Part shown: positions 10,391-22,429 of the stretch, piece by piece
Layout of the letters: each line of letters starts with the position of its first letter
Numbering within the stretch: the stretch's first letter is position 1
Source: Liopterus haemorrhoidalis
Lineage: Eukaryota; Arthropoda; Insecta; Coleoptera; Dytiscidae
DNA length: 64,000 nt
Direction: 5' to 3'
NCBI GenBank assembly: GCA_963971575.1
Contig: OZ020616.1
Location: 56,527,201-56,591,200, forward strand
The notes under the pieces: generated by a model
Databases searched by the model: none
Told to the model about the DNA's origin: nothing
Seen by the model: only the letters and a program-made list of their open reading frames with translations
Translations under genes and position numbers: made by a program

Positions 10391-11915
10391 AGGGTTTTGT
10401 AGGTATGACCACCAAAAATCCCTTATAACGTCACTCATGTGTCTGTCTGTACGGTAGAAATTGTAGCCAAACGACTATACATAGAAAGTTGAAATTTAAC
10501 ATGGTTGTTCAACACTTTGATCCACATATAGGAAAAATACTGAGAGTTCAAAAAAAAAACACATCTCGAGATAAATATAAACGAATATGTATTTAATAAA
10601 AAAATAAATATTTGGTAAGTGTTTACAACATCCCACTTCACACTTGCGCATACGTCAAACACATGTCATTTGTTTAATATACAGAGATTCTAAACAAGTG
10701 GGACTGTGCAGAACTTTTATTTATGTCATTAAACTAGAAGATGGGTAGCTCGCTTCGCTCGGCTTCTTCTAACCAAACACTTACTAACCTAACCTAACCT
10801 AAGATAGTGTTTTGTCATTAAACTAGAAGATGGTTAGCTTGCTTCTAGAAACCATTGTTTTAGAGCCACTGACAATTCTTGAATTATTTAGTGTAGTCGT
10901 TATGTGCTGCCATCTGTATAAAGTTTGAAGGGGGATATTGTAAACATTGGCCAAATATTTTTTTAAATTTTGAATGGCATATCAAATGAAACCTCTTGAT
11001 CCGTTGATCAACATGAAAGAGCTCTTAGACGTAGATTAAGGAACTATAAATAGTTTTTTGAAATTTGTTTCTTTTAAGACGATTTAAGCCAAAAATATTC
11101 TAAAAAGGTTCTTGTTTATCCCTTTTACCCAAAGGGGATAAACTAAAAATCTGAAAAAATTATAGATAATGTATAGGGGAAGTATTTTAAGATCGCAGCG
11201 CTATTGTGGCATACTTGGAACCTTCAATATAGACATTCGTTACATATAAACAACAAGAATTTTAATGTTTACTGGTGATTTTTGTAATTTTTCTACAATA
11301 CTAATACTTGTTTTCATGCAATTATATTTTTATGCAAACATTTTTTATAAAAAAAAGCGCGATAGAATGTCTATTTCTGTAGTTCGTAAAATCCCACCAG
11401 ATGTCATATCGCTTAGCAATTTTTCTCTATATTGATCTGAGCCGGGAACGTACGAGAGGAATTTTTGATCAGATTGTGTATTTTGAAAAATATGACAGTT
11501 TTTGTGTTTTTGACAAAATTAATTATTTTTTTGATTCATGGTTACTTTATAGCTAAGATAGTGCGTTCATTTTATTGGAATTAAAAATATTAAAAAAATA
11601 ATATATTTTTTTAATAGTTGCGAAAGTTACTCACACTACACTCTACACTGTAAAATATTTCTTATTAATCTAATGAAGACTTGAATACGAAGCAAATACA
11701 AGAAACAACGCTGGGATATTTGGTAAATTATTTAAATTTTGTTTAAAAGAATTAAATGGAAGCTCTTAGTTCTCAAATAACGAATAAAAGTAATTATCAA
11801 AAAAACTGTTGATTTTGATGTGATAAATATACCTAGACATCCAGTATTATGTTGAGTTCTTACACTTATTAAATATCTACAAAACTCTGAAATGTTTGAA
11901 AATTCACACTTCACT
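10391..11915 (+). repeat. Diverged copy of the ~1-kb dispersed repeat
   Basis: It starts with AGGGTTTTGTAGGTATGACC and carries the family landmarks GTAGCCAAACG, TCCACATATAGGAAAAATAC, ATATCAAATGAAACC and GGAATTTTTGATCAGAT in order. It ends near 11883-11913 with a diverged form of the terminal palindrome. A block at about 10715-10860, containing two copies of TCATTAAACTAGAAGATGG and a short CCTAA run, is an insertion relative to other copies. The tRNA-like module is not recognisable here. Confidence 0.7.
10720..10860. repeat. ~90-bp direct duplication with short CCTAA run
   Basis: TCATTAAACTAGAAGATGG followed by TTAGCT or GTAGCT and CGCTTC or TGCTTC occurs at about 10726 and 10816. Between them lies ACTAACCTAACCTAACCTAA, about four TTAGG-type units on the opposite strand. 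It is too short to be a telomere. Confidence 0.6.
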
Positions 11916-13056
11916 TAAATTTTTTTCTCTTCGGATCAGACTAAGGTGCTAGATGGCAACCCCAATCGGAAGACCTTCTAAAAGCTGGAGAGATTAACTG
12001 ACAAAAAATTTAGCGAATACTAGAATACAAGATACTTGTAAAAATCACATAATATAGAGCTGTAGGATTTTTAAGATACTACGCAACTAAATTCAGAATA
12101 AATACTTTTTTTTTCGTGATGTAACTTTTCCCATCCTAATACTGGTATCTATTTCTTTTCATTGACAATTTGGTTTTGCCCGAAGGTTGTCGTAAATAGC
12201 TATTGATTTGTCGTATATTGTACCTTCATAATTGATAGCTTCAGGTTGTAACAAGACAGGTAGCTCGGATCAGAACTGTAGGACAACCAGAGCGTAACCT
12301 TCAACGGTGCTCAATCAATCGTGATGAAAAATTCTCCACAACTCAACCGTCAGATACCGTCAAAAATTTCATCAGCGAGGTGATGCAATATGAACCGTCA
12401 AGAAAATAATTGCATCAGATTAAGAACAGTGGAAATTATATATACGAGGGCTGGTTAATAAATTTTCGGTCGTTCGGAAGATTTGGGTCTTCAGTTGAAA
12501 ATAAATATCCTTTGACATCGACAGATTGTCATCCAAGCCATCCGTGCCATTGTCGAAATTGGCACAGGTATTGCAGCTTTAGCCATTGTAGTTGGTTAAT
12601 CTGTATGCATGTTGTACTTCTCCAGACTATAAATGTAACACAGTAACAAATTGTAACAAAATTCCGAATCTGGAAATAAAAATAGTTGCGGAAGCATACC
12701 TTATGCAATTAAAATCTCGTTCAATTATCCTAGATACCTGTATAGGTGATTTATAATTGCAAGAATTAATTTTAATTAAATCCAGACTTAACATCACCTT
12801 ACATGGTTGTGCTCGTTGCAGATGTTACAGATTATGTAAGAGTTACAGCTTACATATGTAATATTTAATTTGTTACTACACATTTCAACGTAATCAGAAA
12901 TCTCCAAAGATTTTTAAATTTGCTTTCCGGTTGAAAAATGTTATAAAACATGTTATAGAACAGATTTTTTCAAGCTGTGGATTGCAAACCATTTTAAAAG
13001 ATGTTTATAGCAAATGGAAATTCATCTTAAGTTGGTAAAAGTTTATATAGTCCAGG
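11916..13056. other. Non-genic stretch with a mariner-end-like fragment
   Basis: Around 12429 the phrase TATACGAGGGCTGGTTAATA resembles a mariner terminal repeat (compare the TACGAGGGCT end at 41.86 kb). No transposase follows it, so at most a solo end is present. The frame at 12410-12646 shows no recognisable domain. The rest is unassigned. Confidence 0.45.
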
Positions 13057-13069
13057 AAATACGTAGTTC

Positions 13070-13843
13070 GTCTTTCTGCTGTATGGAGCAGAAGTATGGG
13101 GATGGGCGGAACGAGAACATATAGAAAAAGTACAAATAAAATACTTAAAATGGATGTTGGGAGTAGACACGAATACACCAACATACATTATACTGGAAGA
13201 GACGAAAATGAAGAAAATGAAAATAGAGGCAGTCAAAAAAGCCATAAAATATGAAGAGAATATAATTAAACACCCGGAAAAAGAAATTCTTTATGAATGC
13301 TGGAGGGAAATGGAAAAACGGAATCAACAAGGAAAGCCACTATCAAGATGGGAAAAGGAAAGGAAGGAAATGTACGAATATTGTGGCTACTCAACAACAG
13401 CAGTAAGACTAAAAAGAATGAATGGAGAAGAATTGGGGCACGAAGTAACAGAGCGAATGACCGACATACAACAAACGGAGCAAGATACAAAAATAAGAGA
13501 CTCAAGGTATAATAACAAATATGAAAAGACCTGGACGGTGAGAAAACCACAGTATCTGACAGAAAAAGGCAGTAGAGAGAAGAAAAAAGTGATAGCGAGA
13601 TTTAGATGTGGAAATGAGGAGAGGGACAATAATTTTTGGATGAAAGAGGAAGAAAGAACATGTAGAATGTGCAGGGAAGGTAAGGAGACAATGGAACATT
13701 TGTTGGAAGAATGTGAAGAAATACGACACAGAACGGAAACGAGAAAGGAAATTTTGGATGAAACAGGAAAGGGGTATCAATGGATGAAAGAAGTGAAAAA
13801 CAGAAGGGAGGAAATTAAGGAAAGGAGTCAACGAAGATATTAA
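13070..13843 (+). CDS. Non-LTR retrotransposon ORF2 C-terminus (5'-truncated)
   Basis: The frame is open from the truncation point to a stop at 13841-13843. It begins with LLYGAEVWGWAEREHIEKVQ and KYLKWMLGVD, a block found after the reverse transcriptase domain of many insect non-LTR elements. It ends with a zinc-knuckle-like CRMCREGKETMEHLLEEC (C-x2-C-x8-H-x4-C), then a Lys/Glu/Arg-rich tail. The reverse transcriptase itself is missing. In the parent element this region would bind nucleic acid during integration. The copy has no start codon of its own and is not expected to be functional. The clade cannot be fixed from this part. Confidence 0.82.
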   Translation, partial: VFLLYGAEVWGWAEREHIEKVQIKYLKWMLGVDTNTPTYIILEETKMKKMKIEAVKKAIKYEENIIKHPEKEILYECWREMEKRNQQGKPLSRWEKERKEMYEYCGYSTTAVRLKRMNGEELGHEVTERMTDIQQTEQDTKIRDSRYNNKYEKTWTVRKPQYLTEKGSREKKKVIARFRCGNEERDNNFWMKEEERTCRMCREGKETMEHLLEECEEIRHRTETRKEILDETGKGYQWMKEVKNRREEIKERSQRRY

Positions 13844-13969
13844 CTAGAGGAGAAGGAGAGTAGATTTTAAGCCGAAAGGCGAAAATTACAATTATTATTA
13901 AGTATAAGTTAATTGTTGTAAGATAAAATGTAGTATATAATATTTAATAATAAAAATATCTATCTATCT
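13070..13969 (+). mobile_element. 5'-truncated non-LTR retrotransposon with 13-bp target duplication
   Basis: The insertion is bounded by the identical 13-mer AAATACGTAGTTC at 13057-13069 and 13970-13982. It ends in a TATC microsatellite tail (about 13958-13969). Only the 3' portion of the element was inserted, as expected for target-primed reverse transcription. The long open frame and perfect duplication point to a fairly recent insertion. Confidence 0.92.
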
Positions 13970-13984
13970 AAATACGTAGTTCTT

Positions 13985-14299
13985 GAAAGAAAGTTTTGAA
14001 AATTGCTATTAATAGGTCTTTCAAGGATCACATTTTGCGACTAAATTTTTTTGACAGTACTTCGTGAAACGTGCAAAAAAATGTTTTTTTGAAAATATCT
14101 CCTCTCTAAAGCAAAATTTAAAAAAAAAATATCTATAAAAAATTGTAGACAGATAAATTCTCTATAATTTAGTTCTGATTTTTTTTTTTGTGGGGTGAAC
14201 GGTTTTGCCGCTAGAGTTCTGCGAAGTTGGTTAATTTTTCGAATTTATGACTAATGTACCTTTCAGCGAAAAATTAAAAGCTGTCTTCAATACTCCATA
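13985..14299. other. Spacer, nothing recognised
   Basis: AT-rich sequence between the retrotransposon and the Tigger derivative, without ORFs. Confidence 0.5.
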
Positions 14300-14301
14300 T
14301 A

Positions 14302-14970
14302 CAGTAATACCCCGCCACTCGACGTTAATTCGTTCTGAAAAAGCGTCGAATAGCGATTTTGTCGAGTGGCGAGTCGAATTTCCCCATAAGAAATAAAAGG
14401 AATCATATGTACATACATATATACATATACACATAAGGAAACACTATCACCAACTCTTTTTCTTTGATTCAAATTAACAATAATTTTTCAATTTCGTCAA
14501 TAATAGTTGGACGAAGTTTGGTTATTGAAAAAACTCCTTTCGCTACATAAGCACTTGTAATTGCTTCCTTATGCTGTACAAACGTACTGATTGTCGATCT
14601 AGGAATATACCTTGTAGACATCTCAGTCACACGTATACCACTTTCATATTTGGCTATTATTTCTTTTTCCTGTTCCATAGTGATTCTTACTGTTTTCCTT
14701 TTAGCTATACTTGCATCTCTAGCCTTCTTTGGACCCATAATTATAAATATAAATCACTTATTTTAGCAAAAAACAAAAAGTTCATAGCAGCACTAATTCT
14801 GAGTTCTTGTCCATGCGTTCATTTCGCTTTGTTTACCAAAATATGTATCACGTGAACGGTACTCGATCACGCGTCGGATAGCGATGCTTCCGTCGACTCT
14901 TACTCTCGACATTTACGTCGAATGGCGAAAACGTCGAGCTAAAAGGCAGTCGAGTTGTGGGGTATTAATG
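14302..14970 (-). mobile_element. Tigger (pogo-family) derivative, copy 1
   Basis: Inverted ends start CAGTAATACCCCGCCACTCG and are flanked by TA (14300-14301 and 14971-14972). The subterminal phrases with CGTCGAGTGGCGA are shared with copies at 39.3 and 62.2 kb. This 669-bp copy keeps the N-terminal part of a transposase on the minus strand and has lost the rest. Confidence 0.88.
14469..14738 (-). pseudogene. Tigger-like transposase N-terminal fragment
   Basis: An 89-residue frame starts MGPKKARDASIAKRKTVRIT and continues with EIIAKYESGIRVTEM and a helix-turn-helix phrase PRSTISTFVQHKEAI. This is the CENP-B/pogo-type N-terminal DNA-binding module of Tigger transposases. The frame stops after EIEKLLLI because the second DNA-binding half and the DDE domain have been deleted. 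It could bind the element's ends if expressed, but no promoter is visible. Confidence 0.8.
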
Positions 14971-14972
14971 TA

Positions 14973-15640
14973 TATTTTATTTTATTCAATTTCTTTTAAT
15001 AACATGACCGAAAATTCGAGTTAAAATAATTTACTCGTTCTTTAGCGACCGACCATTAATCAAACTGAATATGTACTGAGGGTAATAGGACCGATTAACA
15101 ATGTTCAAGTAGTGAGACAGATATTTTTTATAGTATTTAACAATAATTCTTTGTAATATTCTTTAAAAACAATGTTATGATGACTCAATTTTCCCATCCA
15201 TTTTGATAAGATCATACTTTCTTCACTGGGCGTTAATCATAGTTGCAGCTCTCTCTGATAATCAGTTGTTATTAATTTACTATCAGACCTACACTATGTC
15301 AATTATCTGTCTACTTTAACAATACTCAACACTACCTTACAGCTGCTTTTTGTTTTTATGTCCATGACTTTCTACCGTTAGGTGTTGTTAATTAATTGAT
15401 AATTAAACTAGGCCGATACATACACCAAAAAAATTAAATTTCACTCAAGTACATGAGTATTAAAGAGTACATTACTACTCATGAGGGGGAATACAGGTCA
15501 CAAACAAGGGAGACATGATAGATAAAATAGCAAAATGGAAATGTAGGTGACAGGGTCGTGGAAAGCAAAGTTGGCGCCTTTGGTAGTATTCTATGATATC
15601 TTCGTCTAATTTTAAAATATTTATACACAGCGATTTACAA
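14973..15640. other. Non-genic stretch, nothing recognised
   Basis: No ORFs or terminal repeats were identified. Confidence 0.5.
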
Positions 15641-16445
15641 TTTTTAATGGAAGAAATTTATTTATTTTCTTACATTCTTTACATTGTGTATATATTTTGT
15701 CATCCAGTCTTTTCCGTATCCATGTTCTCCCAGAAGCTGTAAAGGGTCCATGCTCTCCGATACCAGTTCTTCACAGTTTTGTAAATGAAGTATAGTCTCT
15801 GATTCTGCAGATCCTGCAGAGGTGATCCTGTCCCTTCATCCAGAAGTAGTTTGCCATTTCCTCGTTTCCACATCTGAATCTAGCTGTCATCTTCTATTCT
15901 TTCCTAGGTTATGTGAGGTGCTTGGGATCTTCTGTGGGAGCTACGTGTTGGTTTAGCTTATTTTATAGTATATAGCGGTAAGCGTACTGTAGTCTCTTTT
16001 TGTACGTCTTTCCATAGCTGATTTCGGTCTTCTGATGTCGTCCAGTGTTGTGCCATTTCTTATTCAGTAGGGTAGTTCTTTTTCTGCTCCACTGTTCATG
16101 TTTTTGCACGTCTGTTTCTTTCCATTGATGATATTCGTTTTCTGATGTCTTCCGGTGTTATTCAATTTCTTATTCAGTAGGCTACTGTCTTCGTAGTTCA
16201 TTTAGTAAGCTGATTATATTTTTCTTTCTCTTTTCTACACTCTTTTAACATTTTGTTCTCGGTGATTAGTATTTTTACTTTGAAGATCATTGTCTTTTTC
16301 CCGTCAAAATTCTTATCTTATATTTCCTCTAATACAATATAGCCTGGGATATGCCTGGCTAAACCTAGCGTCCATTTCAGGTATTGCTCCTGTAAAATTT
16401 CTATTTTTTTCCTTTCTACCCACCCTGTTTCACAAGCATGTCAAA
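15640..16445 (-). pseudogene. Decayed non-LTR retrotransposon C-terminal region
   Basis: The minus strand, read from 16445 downward, shows CETGWVERKKIEILQEQYLK, then WTLGLARHIPGYIVLEEI, which aligns with the WGWAEREHIEKVQIKYLKWM block of the element at 13.1 kb. Near 15900-15830 it reads FRCGNEEMANYFWMK, then HLCRICRIRDYTS, matching that element's FRCGNEERDNNFW and CRMC block. Many stops and frameshifts lie between. The two are related elements in opposite orientations, this one much older. Confidence 0.7.
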
Positions 16446-16639
16446 CATAGTTTTCTTTTAAAATTTTAATAATTTTTAATATCAATTACAAAACTTGCTT
16501 ATGTAAACATAAAGATAATAAGAATTTTTGCAAATCTTATAACGTTATCGATTATACGTTAAAATCACGTGACGACTTAACTGCGCACGCGTACGGTATT
16601 TTTTAACGTAATTCAAATGACGGAGTAATGGCCGTATTC

Positions 16640-17790
16640 ACCAAGACCTTATTATTGGTCCAATAATCAACGCCAACCTTTTAAGATGGTTTTCATCTTA
16701 TTTAACAAATAGACTACAATATGGTGTCGTTAATGGCTTCAGTTCTGAGTGGATAAATTGCACTTCTGGTGTTCCACAAGGTTCACACTTGGCCCCATTG
16801 TTATTCAATTTGTTTATTAATGATATAATAAAATGTTTTAAGTTCTGCAAATATTTATTTTATGAGGACGACATGAATTTTTTTTATCAGAATAGACATA
16901 CCGATGATTGTCATAAACTTCTATCTCTATCAATATTGTCTAGATAATAATTTAACTTTAAACCTAAAAAAATGTCATAAGAATACACTTGGAAGGAATC
17001 GCAGCGTTTTTGATGTCAATTACCATATAGGGGGTACAGCTATTAGCACTGTTGACAATATTAGAGATCTTGGTGTCATTCTGGACAGCAAGTTAATACT
17101 TGATGTACATATTGATACTGTAGTCAAAAAAGCATACAAAATGTTAGGTTTTTTTATACGTTCATGCCGCTGTTTTCAGAATCCTCTGTCTGTTATGTCA
17201 CTCTATAAAACGTTGGTTAGAAGTCAGCTTGAATTTGCAACCATTTGTTGGTTCCCCCAGTATTTTGTCTATCTTAAAAGAACTCAAGCTGTACAAAATA
17301 AATTTACTTATTTCATGAATAGAAAATTTCAATGTTAATTTACAGCAACTTGAAAAACGACGTAAAACAACGGATCTAGTATTCTTGTACAAGATTATGA
17401 ATGGTTTGGTACATTGTTTGGAACTAGTTCAGAAAATCTCGTTAAGGGTACCTACTCAATTAAAAATTTTGAACTGTTTTCTGTGGCACCAACTCGGACT
17501 AACTATTATTTAAACTATAGTATGAATAGAGTATCTATTTTGCATAAATTTTACTCTGATCTTCCTGGTTTTCCAGACATATTCAGAATGTCTCTTGTAA
17601 GTTTTAAAAAGAAAATTTCAAATTTAATTTAATTATACATCTTGTTAATTTCTTGTAATTGTAATTTTAATAAGATTCTAGCCTTAAGTTTATACTACAG
17701 ATGATTTTTTGTTTTTGTAATTTTGTGTTGTATGTAGTGCCAAACCTGTAATTGGGACATCTTGTCCTGTTGGATTGGCCTAATAAATAA
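16640..17790 (+). pseudogene. Non-LTR retrotransposon reverse transcriptase fragment
   Basis: In order along the + strand: [16 protein letters not shown] (palm), [18 protein letters not shown] with [15 protein letters not shown] in place of the catalytic F-A-D-D motif, NLTLNLKKC, and IRDLGVILDSKLILDVHID. A C-terminal region follows with KTLVRSQLEFATICWFPQY. A third frame at 17414-17632 gives RVSILHKFYSDL and the end SFKKKISNLI. Frameshifts near 16920 and 17340 break the frame, and the catalytic motif is altered. It ends in an AATAAA-rich tail (about 17775-17800). The motif order fits Jockey/CR1-like elements. The 5' half, including the endonuclease, is missing. Confidence 0.83.
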
Positions 17791-17799
17791 AATAAAATA

Positions 17800-19600
17800 A
17801 CAAAATAAAAATAGTTATGGGAGCCATATAAGCTATGGGTACCATAATACAGTTTACACGTAAGTAACCACACAAAGTACATTTGAGTGAGTACTATTTA
17901 TATGCGTGTATATTTGAGCTCGATAACGTCATAATCTTTATACAAAAATTCAACAGTACTAATTTTATTACCTAATTTTGTTTTATCAACACGTTTTACT
18001 TATACATTGTTTCCAATTAATTTAAAATTCCTCCTCCTAGATGTATTTCCTGTTGTACTTTTCTATAATAAGGTGTTTACAACTTATTGTCTCGTTATAA
18101 TGTTGTACGTGATTACTGGGACTCATTGATAAATCCTTGGGACAAGTATAACCCAATTATCAAACAATATTGGCTTCCTAACGTCACAGATATCAATCGA
18201 TATTACATTAATATTTGTTATTTATAGAAAAATTCGCACGGCTTCTAAATATCATAAAAATTAAATTAGGACTCGTGATCGACGATACCTTCTTGTAACA
18301 CTAGACAGGTAGTGTTAGAACGAACCCCTGTAAGGAGATACGTTTTTTTTGTGTAGTTTTGGTTTTGTGTGTTATTAGTAAAAGTTATAACGTGTTTAAT
18401 TTATAAACAGTGAGTAATTTTTTGAGAAACTTTTTTTAATTCTTGTTTAAAATGTTGATTTGAAAGCCATTTAAATACAGGTTGCGTTCAGACAATGAAA
18501 CTAGTAGTTGAGCTACGTTTTTTTTTATTGTAACACGTTTAACTTTCTAGAATGCATCCCAGTGTGATTGGATGTTTGCAAATTAGTCGTTTCCTTTATA
18601 AATGATGCAGTTTGATGCTTATCAGAAACTAGAGTACTGGTAATATGAAGGAAGACTTTTTTTGCCAATCAAGGAATTGGAATTATTTTTAATGGCATCG
18701 GTAATTTATTAGATTAGTTTTAATTTCCTTTGAAGAATATATAGTACATGAAGCAATATATGTGAGCCAGATCTGGCTCTTTGTCTATCCCAATGGGGCT
18801 GAGGGCCAGTTGTATAAAGCATTGTTGACCAGGTTGTCAAGTAATGACGCTGTCAGTTGATGACACAGTCAAATATTTGACAATATGATGTAGTCTAATA
18901 ACACGTGGTTTTAAGGAACACTTGAGTTTCCGACCTCTTGTATTTTGAAAGTGAGGACCTCTTTTGTCATTACTTGAATTTGAAAGATGTTTTTTTTTTT
19001 TAGTTGTTGGTATTTCCCGATAAAAATATATCAGGATCCATCCCTGGCCGTATGAAACAATTTTGTCTTTTAAGTCCCTTAACATTTCTAGATCTTTGAC
19101 CTCGATTTTAATGAAAAAACTTATTCGTGTTAAATAACAATTTAATTCACATATGTTATTTTTCTTTTAACAAAATTAAAAGGGTTGGTCAGTTATAATT
19201 TATGTAGCATCAGCCAATTCCAGATTTTATTGTTTCAATCGCCACACCCGCTCGTTCGCCGGAAGTTTCATTAATTAAAGAGTTGTAGATCAACTAGTTA
19301 CCAACGTATATATCAAAAAACCTTCACTGATGAAGATAAATCATAATATAGATTGGATAAATTATTGCGTAAAATAGACCTGTGGAAAATATCTAAATAT
19401 ATTAAAGGGAACGTCGCTTTGCCTGTATGGTATGAAAATATTTAATTCTATAAAATCTTTTACCTATTGAGAACTGACACGCTTGAATACGCAGTCTGGT
19501 GGTCAAATATTGTACTAGGCGCTCTAGTACTGCTTGAACTTATTACATATGTTCTAGTGTTGAATTTTTGTAACATAAGTCCGTTTGTTTTCTTTTCTAC
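17800..19600. other. Non-genic stretch, little recognised
   Basis: No credible coding exon. 18945-18990 contains AAAGTGAGGACCTCTTTTGT, a phrase shared with the MITEs at 29.9 and 51.7 kb, so a fragment of that family is present. The rest is unassigned. Confidence 0.45.
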
Positions 19601-19609
19601 CTTTTATTC

Positions 19610-19832
19610 AATAAAATATACATTAAAAAAAAAACTTTTATTATCAAATGTACTGTCCATTATTTTATATTACTTTGGACAAACGCTCAGGCAATTTCAT
19701 AATGCCATCTCTCCAGAAGGTTCCGTCTTTGCTCTCGAAAAATCTGTAGAGGTGAATTTTGATATCGTCCAAAGGTGTGACATTTTTTCCGTTAAGGGAA
19801 TTTTGTAGAGAGCGGAACAAATGGTAGTCGGA
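19610..19832 (-). pseudogene. Mariner transposase C-terminal fragment
   Basis: The minus strand reads DYHLFRSLQNSLNGKN, then DDIKIHLYRFFESKD, then IMKLPERLSKVI and a stop. This is the familiar C-terminal end of DD34D mariner transposases, in which the D of DYHLF is the third catalytic residue. The upstream part is absent and a hAT MITE lies 15 bp beyond. Confidence 0.78.
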
Positions 19833-19847
19833 GCATATGGTCAAGAC

Positions 19848-20114
19848 CAGTGTTTCTCAACAGGTGGTCCGCGGACCACCAGTGGTCCCCAGAAAAATTT
19901 TAGTGGTCCGCGAAAGTTTTTATGTGTTTTTTGCAGTTTTTTAAAAAAATTTATGCACATTTTTTATGTAAATAATTTATATTTTGTTTATTTTTGTGAT
20001 TTTCTACAAATAAAATAAATGTATTTAGTAGCACATTAAATATATTTATTTTCCTACAAAAAATAAACCAACAATTATTATTAGTGGTCCGCGTTAGAAA
20101 ATTATATATTATAC
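19848..20114 (+). mobile_element. hAT MITE, right end lost
   Basis: It starts CAGTGTTTCTCAACAGGTGG and contains GTGGTCCGCGGACCACC, closely matching the intact copy at 56414-56725 on the opposite strand. It is interrupted at the phrase TATATTATAC by a second hAT, and sequence beyond that insertion does not continue this family, so the right terminus is lost or deleted. Confidence 0.8.
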
Positions 20115-21279
20115 CAGCGTTTCCCAAACTGTGGGTCGCTTTATTACTATACTTTATTACTATACTAAATGACCTCACAGTTGAAAAACTCACCTTGTTG
20201 CCAATTCGTAAACTATCAAAAAAACTTCTAAAAATATATTGAAAACCTATATTTCCTATGGAGGAAAGGAATTAATGTAAATTATGATGCACAGCAGTTC
20301 TTTCTAACCGATTTGTCGCGAAATTTATGGTTTATATTATATTAAGTGTGTAATGTAGTATTAAAAAAAATAATAAATTTCAGTGTATAAGAATCATCAG
20401 AAATATTTGTTTTTAGAAATGTCTCGTGTTCTTTTAATACTTTTTATACAATTTACTTTAATTTTTCGCCTGGTGTCACATTGACACAGCGGGTTCGGGA
20501 AGCAAACGCGGAGTGTTCCGAGTCACACTGTTTAACTCCAGACCGCTCGAATAAACGCGTTTAGACCTTTTCTCGAACGCTCCGAGCTTGCTTCCTGAAC
20601 TCACTAAATGATATCGGAAAGCAATGATAAAGAGTCAAATTTTTTATAATTCGAATAGAAATTTTTGAATTTCAGATGTTAGATACAATTTTGTTTCGAA
20701 TAATGAATATTCAAATATTATTTCCAGTTGAACAGTTTATTGCCGCTAGCTGCAAGTGTAAATTTCATGAGTACTCTAAAATTACTTTAAAAATATTTAA
20801 TAAGAAACAAAAACATCCTTTGAGCACGGCTACTAAGAGCTTTAGGCATTTTTATTACAATAAAATTTAAAAAAGAATAAAATTTAACCTCACTAAATTC
20901 TAAACACCTAAATGTCAACCTGACAAATATTACGATTGAATAATCCAATTTCAAACTGGCAACACTGAAAAAATGTACCAAAATTAAATAAATATATGTA
21001 CTAACCGAGTTATGGATTGATGTTGATTAAAACATATCATAACGTTGGTACTTACATTAACCAAGTATGACGGCATCTCATAGTTATCGTTAACCGACTT
21101 TATGTTCTTTATTACTATACTATACTCTTTATTACTATTTATTACTCTTTATTACTATAAAGCTACTGCTTTAAAATAAAATTTGTTTTGTAAATAAATG
21201 TTTTTTTTTCATAAGGTGGGTCGTGAAATTTTTTTAAACCTCGTACCGGGTCGCGGTCAAAAAAGTTTGGGAACCGCTG
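20115..21279. mobile_element. hAT-type non-autonomous element with 8-bp duplication
   Basis: Inverted ends CAGCGTTTCCCAAACTGTGG and its counterpart (complement CAGCGGTTCCCAAACTTTTT) are flanked by TATTATAC at 20107-20114 and 21280-21287. Clusters of TTTATTACTATA repeats lie near both ends (20143-20170 and 21105-21160). The 1165-bp interior has no recognisable transposase. It sits inside the hAT MITE that begins at 19848. Confidence 0.88.
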
Positions 21280-21289
21280 TATTATACTA

Positions 21290-22428
21290 ACATATTAACA
21301 TAAATAACTAACGTTCTTTGCTATTGACAATTCCACAATTGTCATAACCAACATTGAAGCATGTAAATATGTAACATTCCCTAACTTGGGCAGAATTAAG
21401 TCTGAAAAGAACATTGAAAAGGACAAGAAATTAAAAGGGCAAGATGAACCTATTAGAAGTTAAGACCTTTTTTAAGAATTTTATAAACTTTTATAAACTT
21501 TAATACATTATTATAAACTTTTATTGGTATATTAGCATATTTAATTTGTTAATAATCGTTATGATTTTGGCAAAAAATAATTATAAATACATTTCAAATT
21601 TTACCGAACTAATAGCATTGCTTATTTTTTATGACCCCATACTCTTTTTCTGGTGGTCGTCGGTCAAGTAATCCTCCCCTTCGACTTGAGAAAATTTTAT
21701 CTTTTGTGACAGATCGTTTTTTTTTTTTGTCCTCAAGTATATAACAGGATGCCTTTTAGACCAGTCTCTTTAGTTTATATTTGATTATTTAAATCCTGTA
21801 TACAAAATATAAAAAAATCTATTAGTTTTTGAGTTATGAGAGAAAATTTTTTGACATCCGTTGTCTATTAATAGATATAAAAAGTAGGTTTTAAAACAGC
21901 TGACAATATAGACGGCTAAACGAGAAGACTCGTATGTTTATATTTATTATAGAAAATAAACAATTCTTTGTTACAAACTTTCTAGAACAGTATTATCAAA
22001 AATTTTAGGTTTATGAGAAAATTATACTAAAATTGTTGTCAGTTACATATGTTTTGAAAACCATATTGAATTTACAATTACAAATACAGCTATATCATCT
22101 TACGGGAAATGTGACCACAAATGTAATACAATCTCAACTCTTGGGTTTCTAATAAAAAAATAGTGTGGTTTGATACAGATCTTATAGGGGCAATAGGTAC
22201 AATAGTACCCAGTGTATAACACAATAAAAAATCAATATATATACAGTTGGTGGTCAGAAAATAGGGCAATGTTTAATGCAGTGATGAAAAATATACAGGC
22301 TGTATACGGTCTTCTTATTTATTTTTTAATGGGTGATACTACAGGTCAAAAGAAGGCAAAAAACCTTAAAACACCTTAGTAAAAGTTTTATACTAATAGG
22401 AATATTAAGTTTTTAATTTTTGGGGCCA
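21290..22428. other. Non-genic stretch, nothing recognised
   Basis: AT-rich DNA without ORFs. The last ~50 bp already resemble the tandem unit that follows. Confidence 0.5.
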
Positions 22429-22429
22429 T

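Noticed and set aside
10784..10803. CCTAA repeats suggesting a telomere
   Set aside because: Only about four units, flanked by ordinary repeats; a similar short run is at 45216. At most interstitial.
13266..13831. Several minus-strand frames rich in Phe/Leu/Ser
   Set aside because: Antisense shadows of the purine-rich non-LTR ORF on the + strand.
18290..18420. Possible 5' untranslated exon of the downstream gene
   Set aside because: A GT-rich stretch with a GTAAGG, but no supporting promoter or coding evidence and 27 kb away from the first clear exon.
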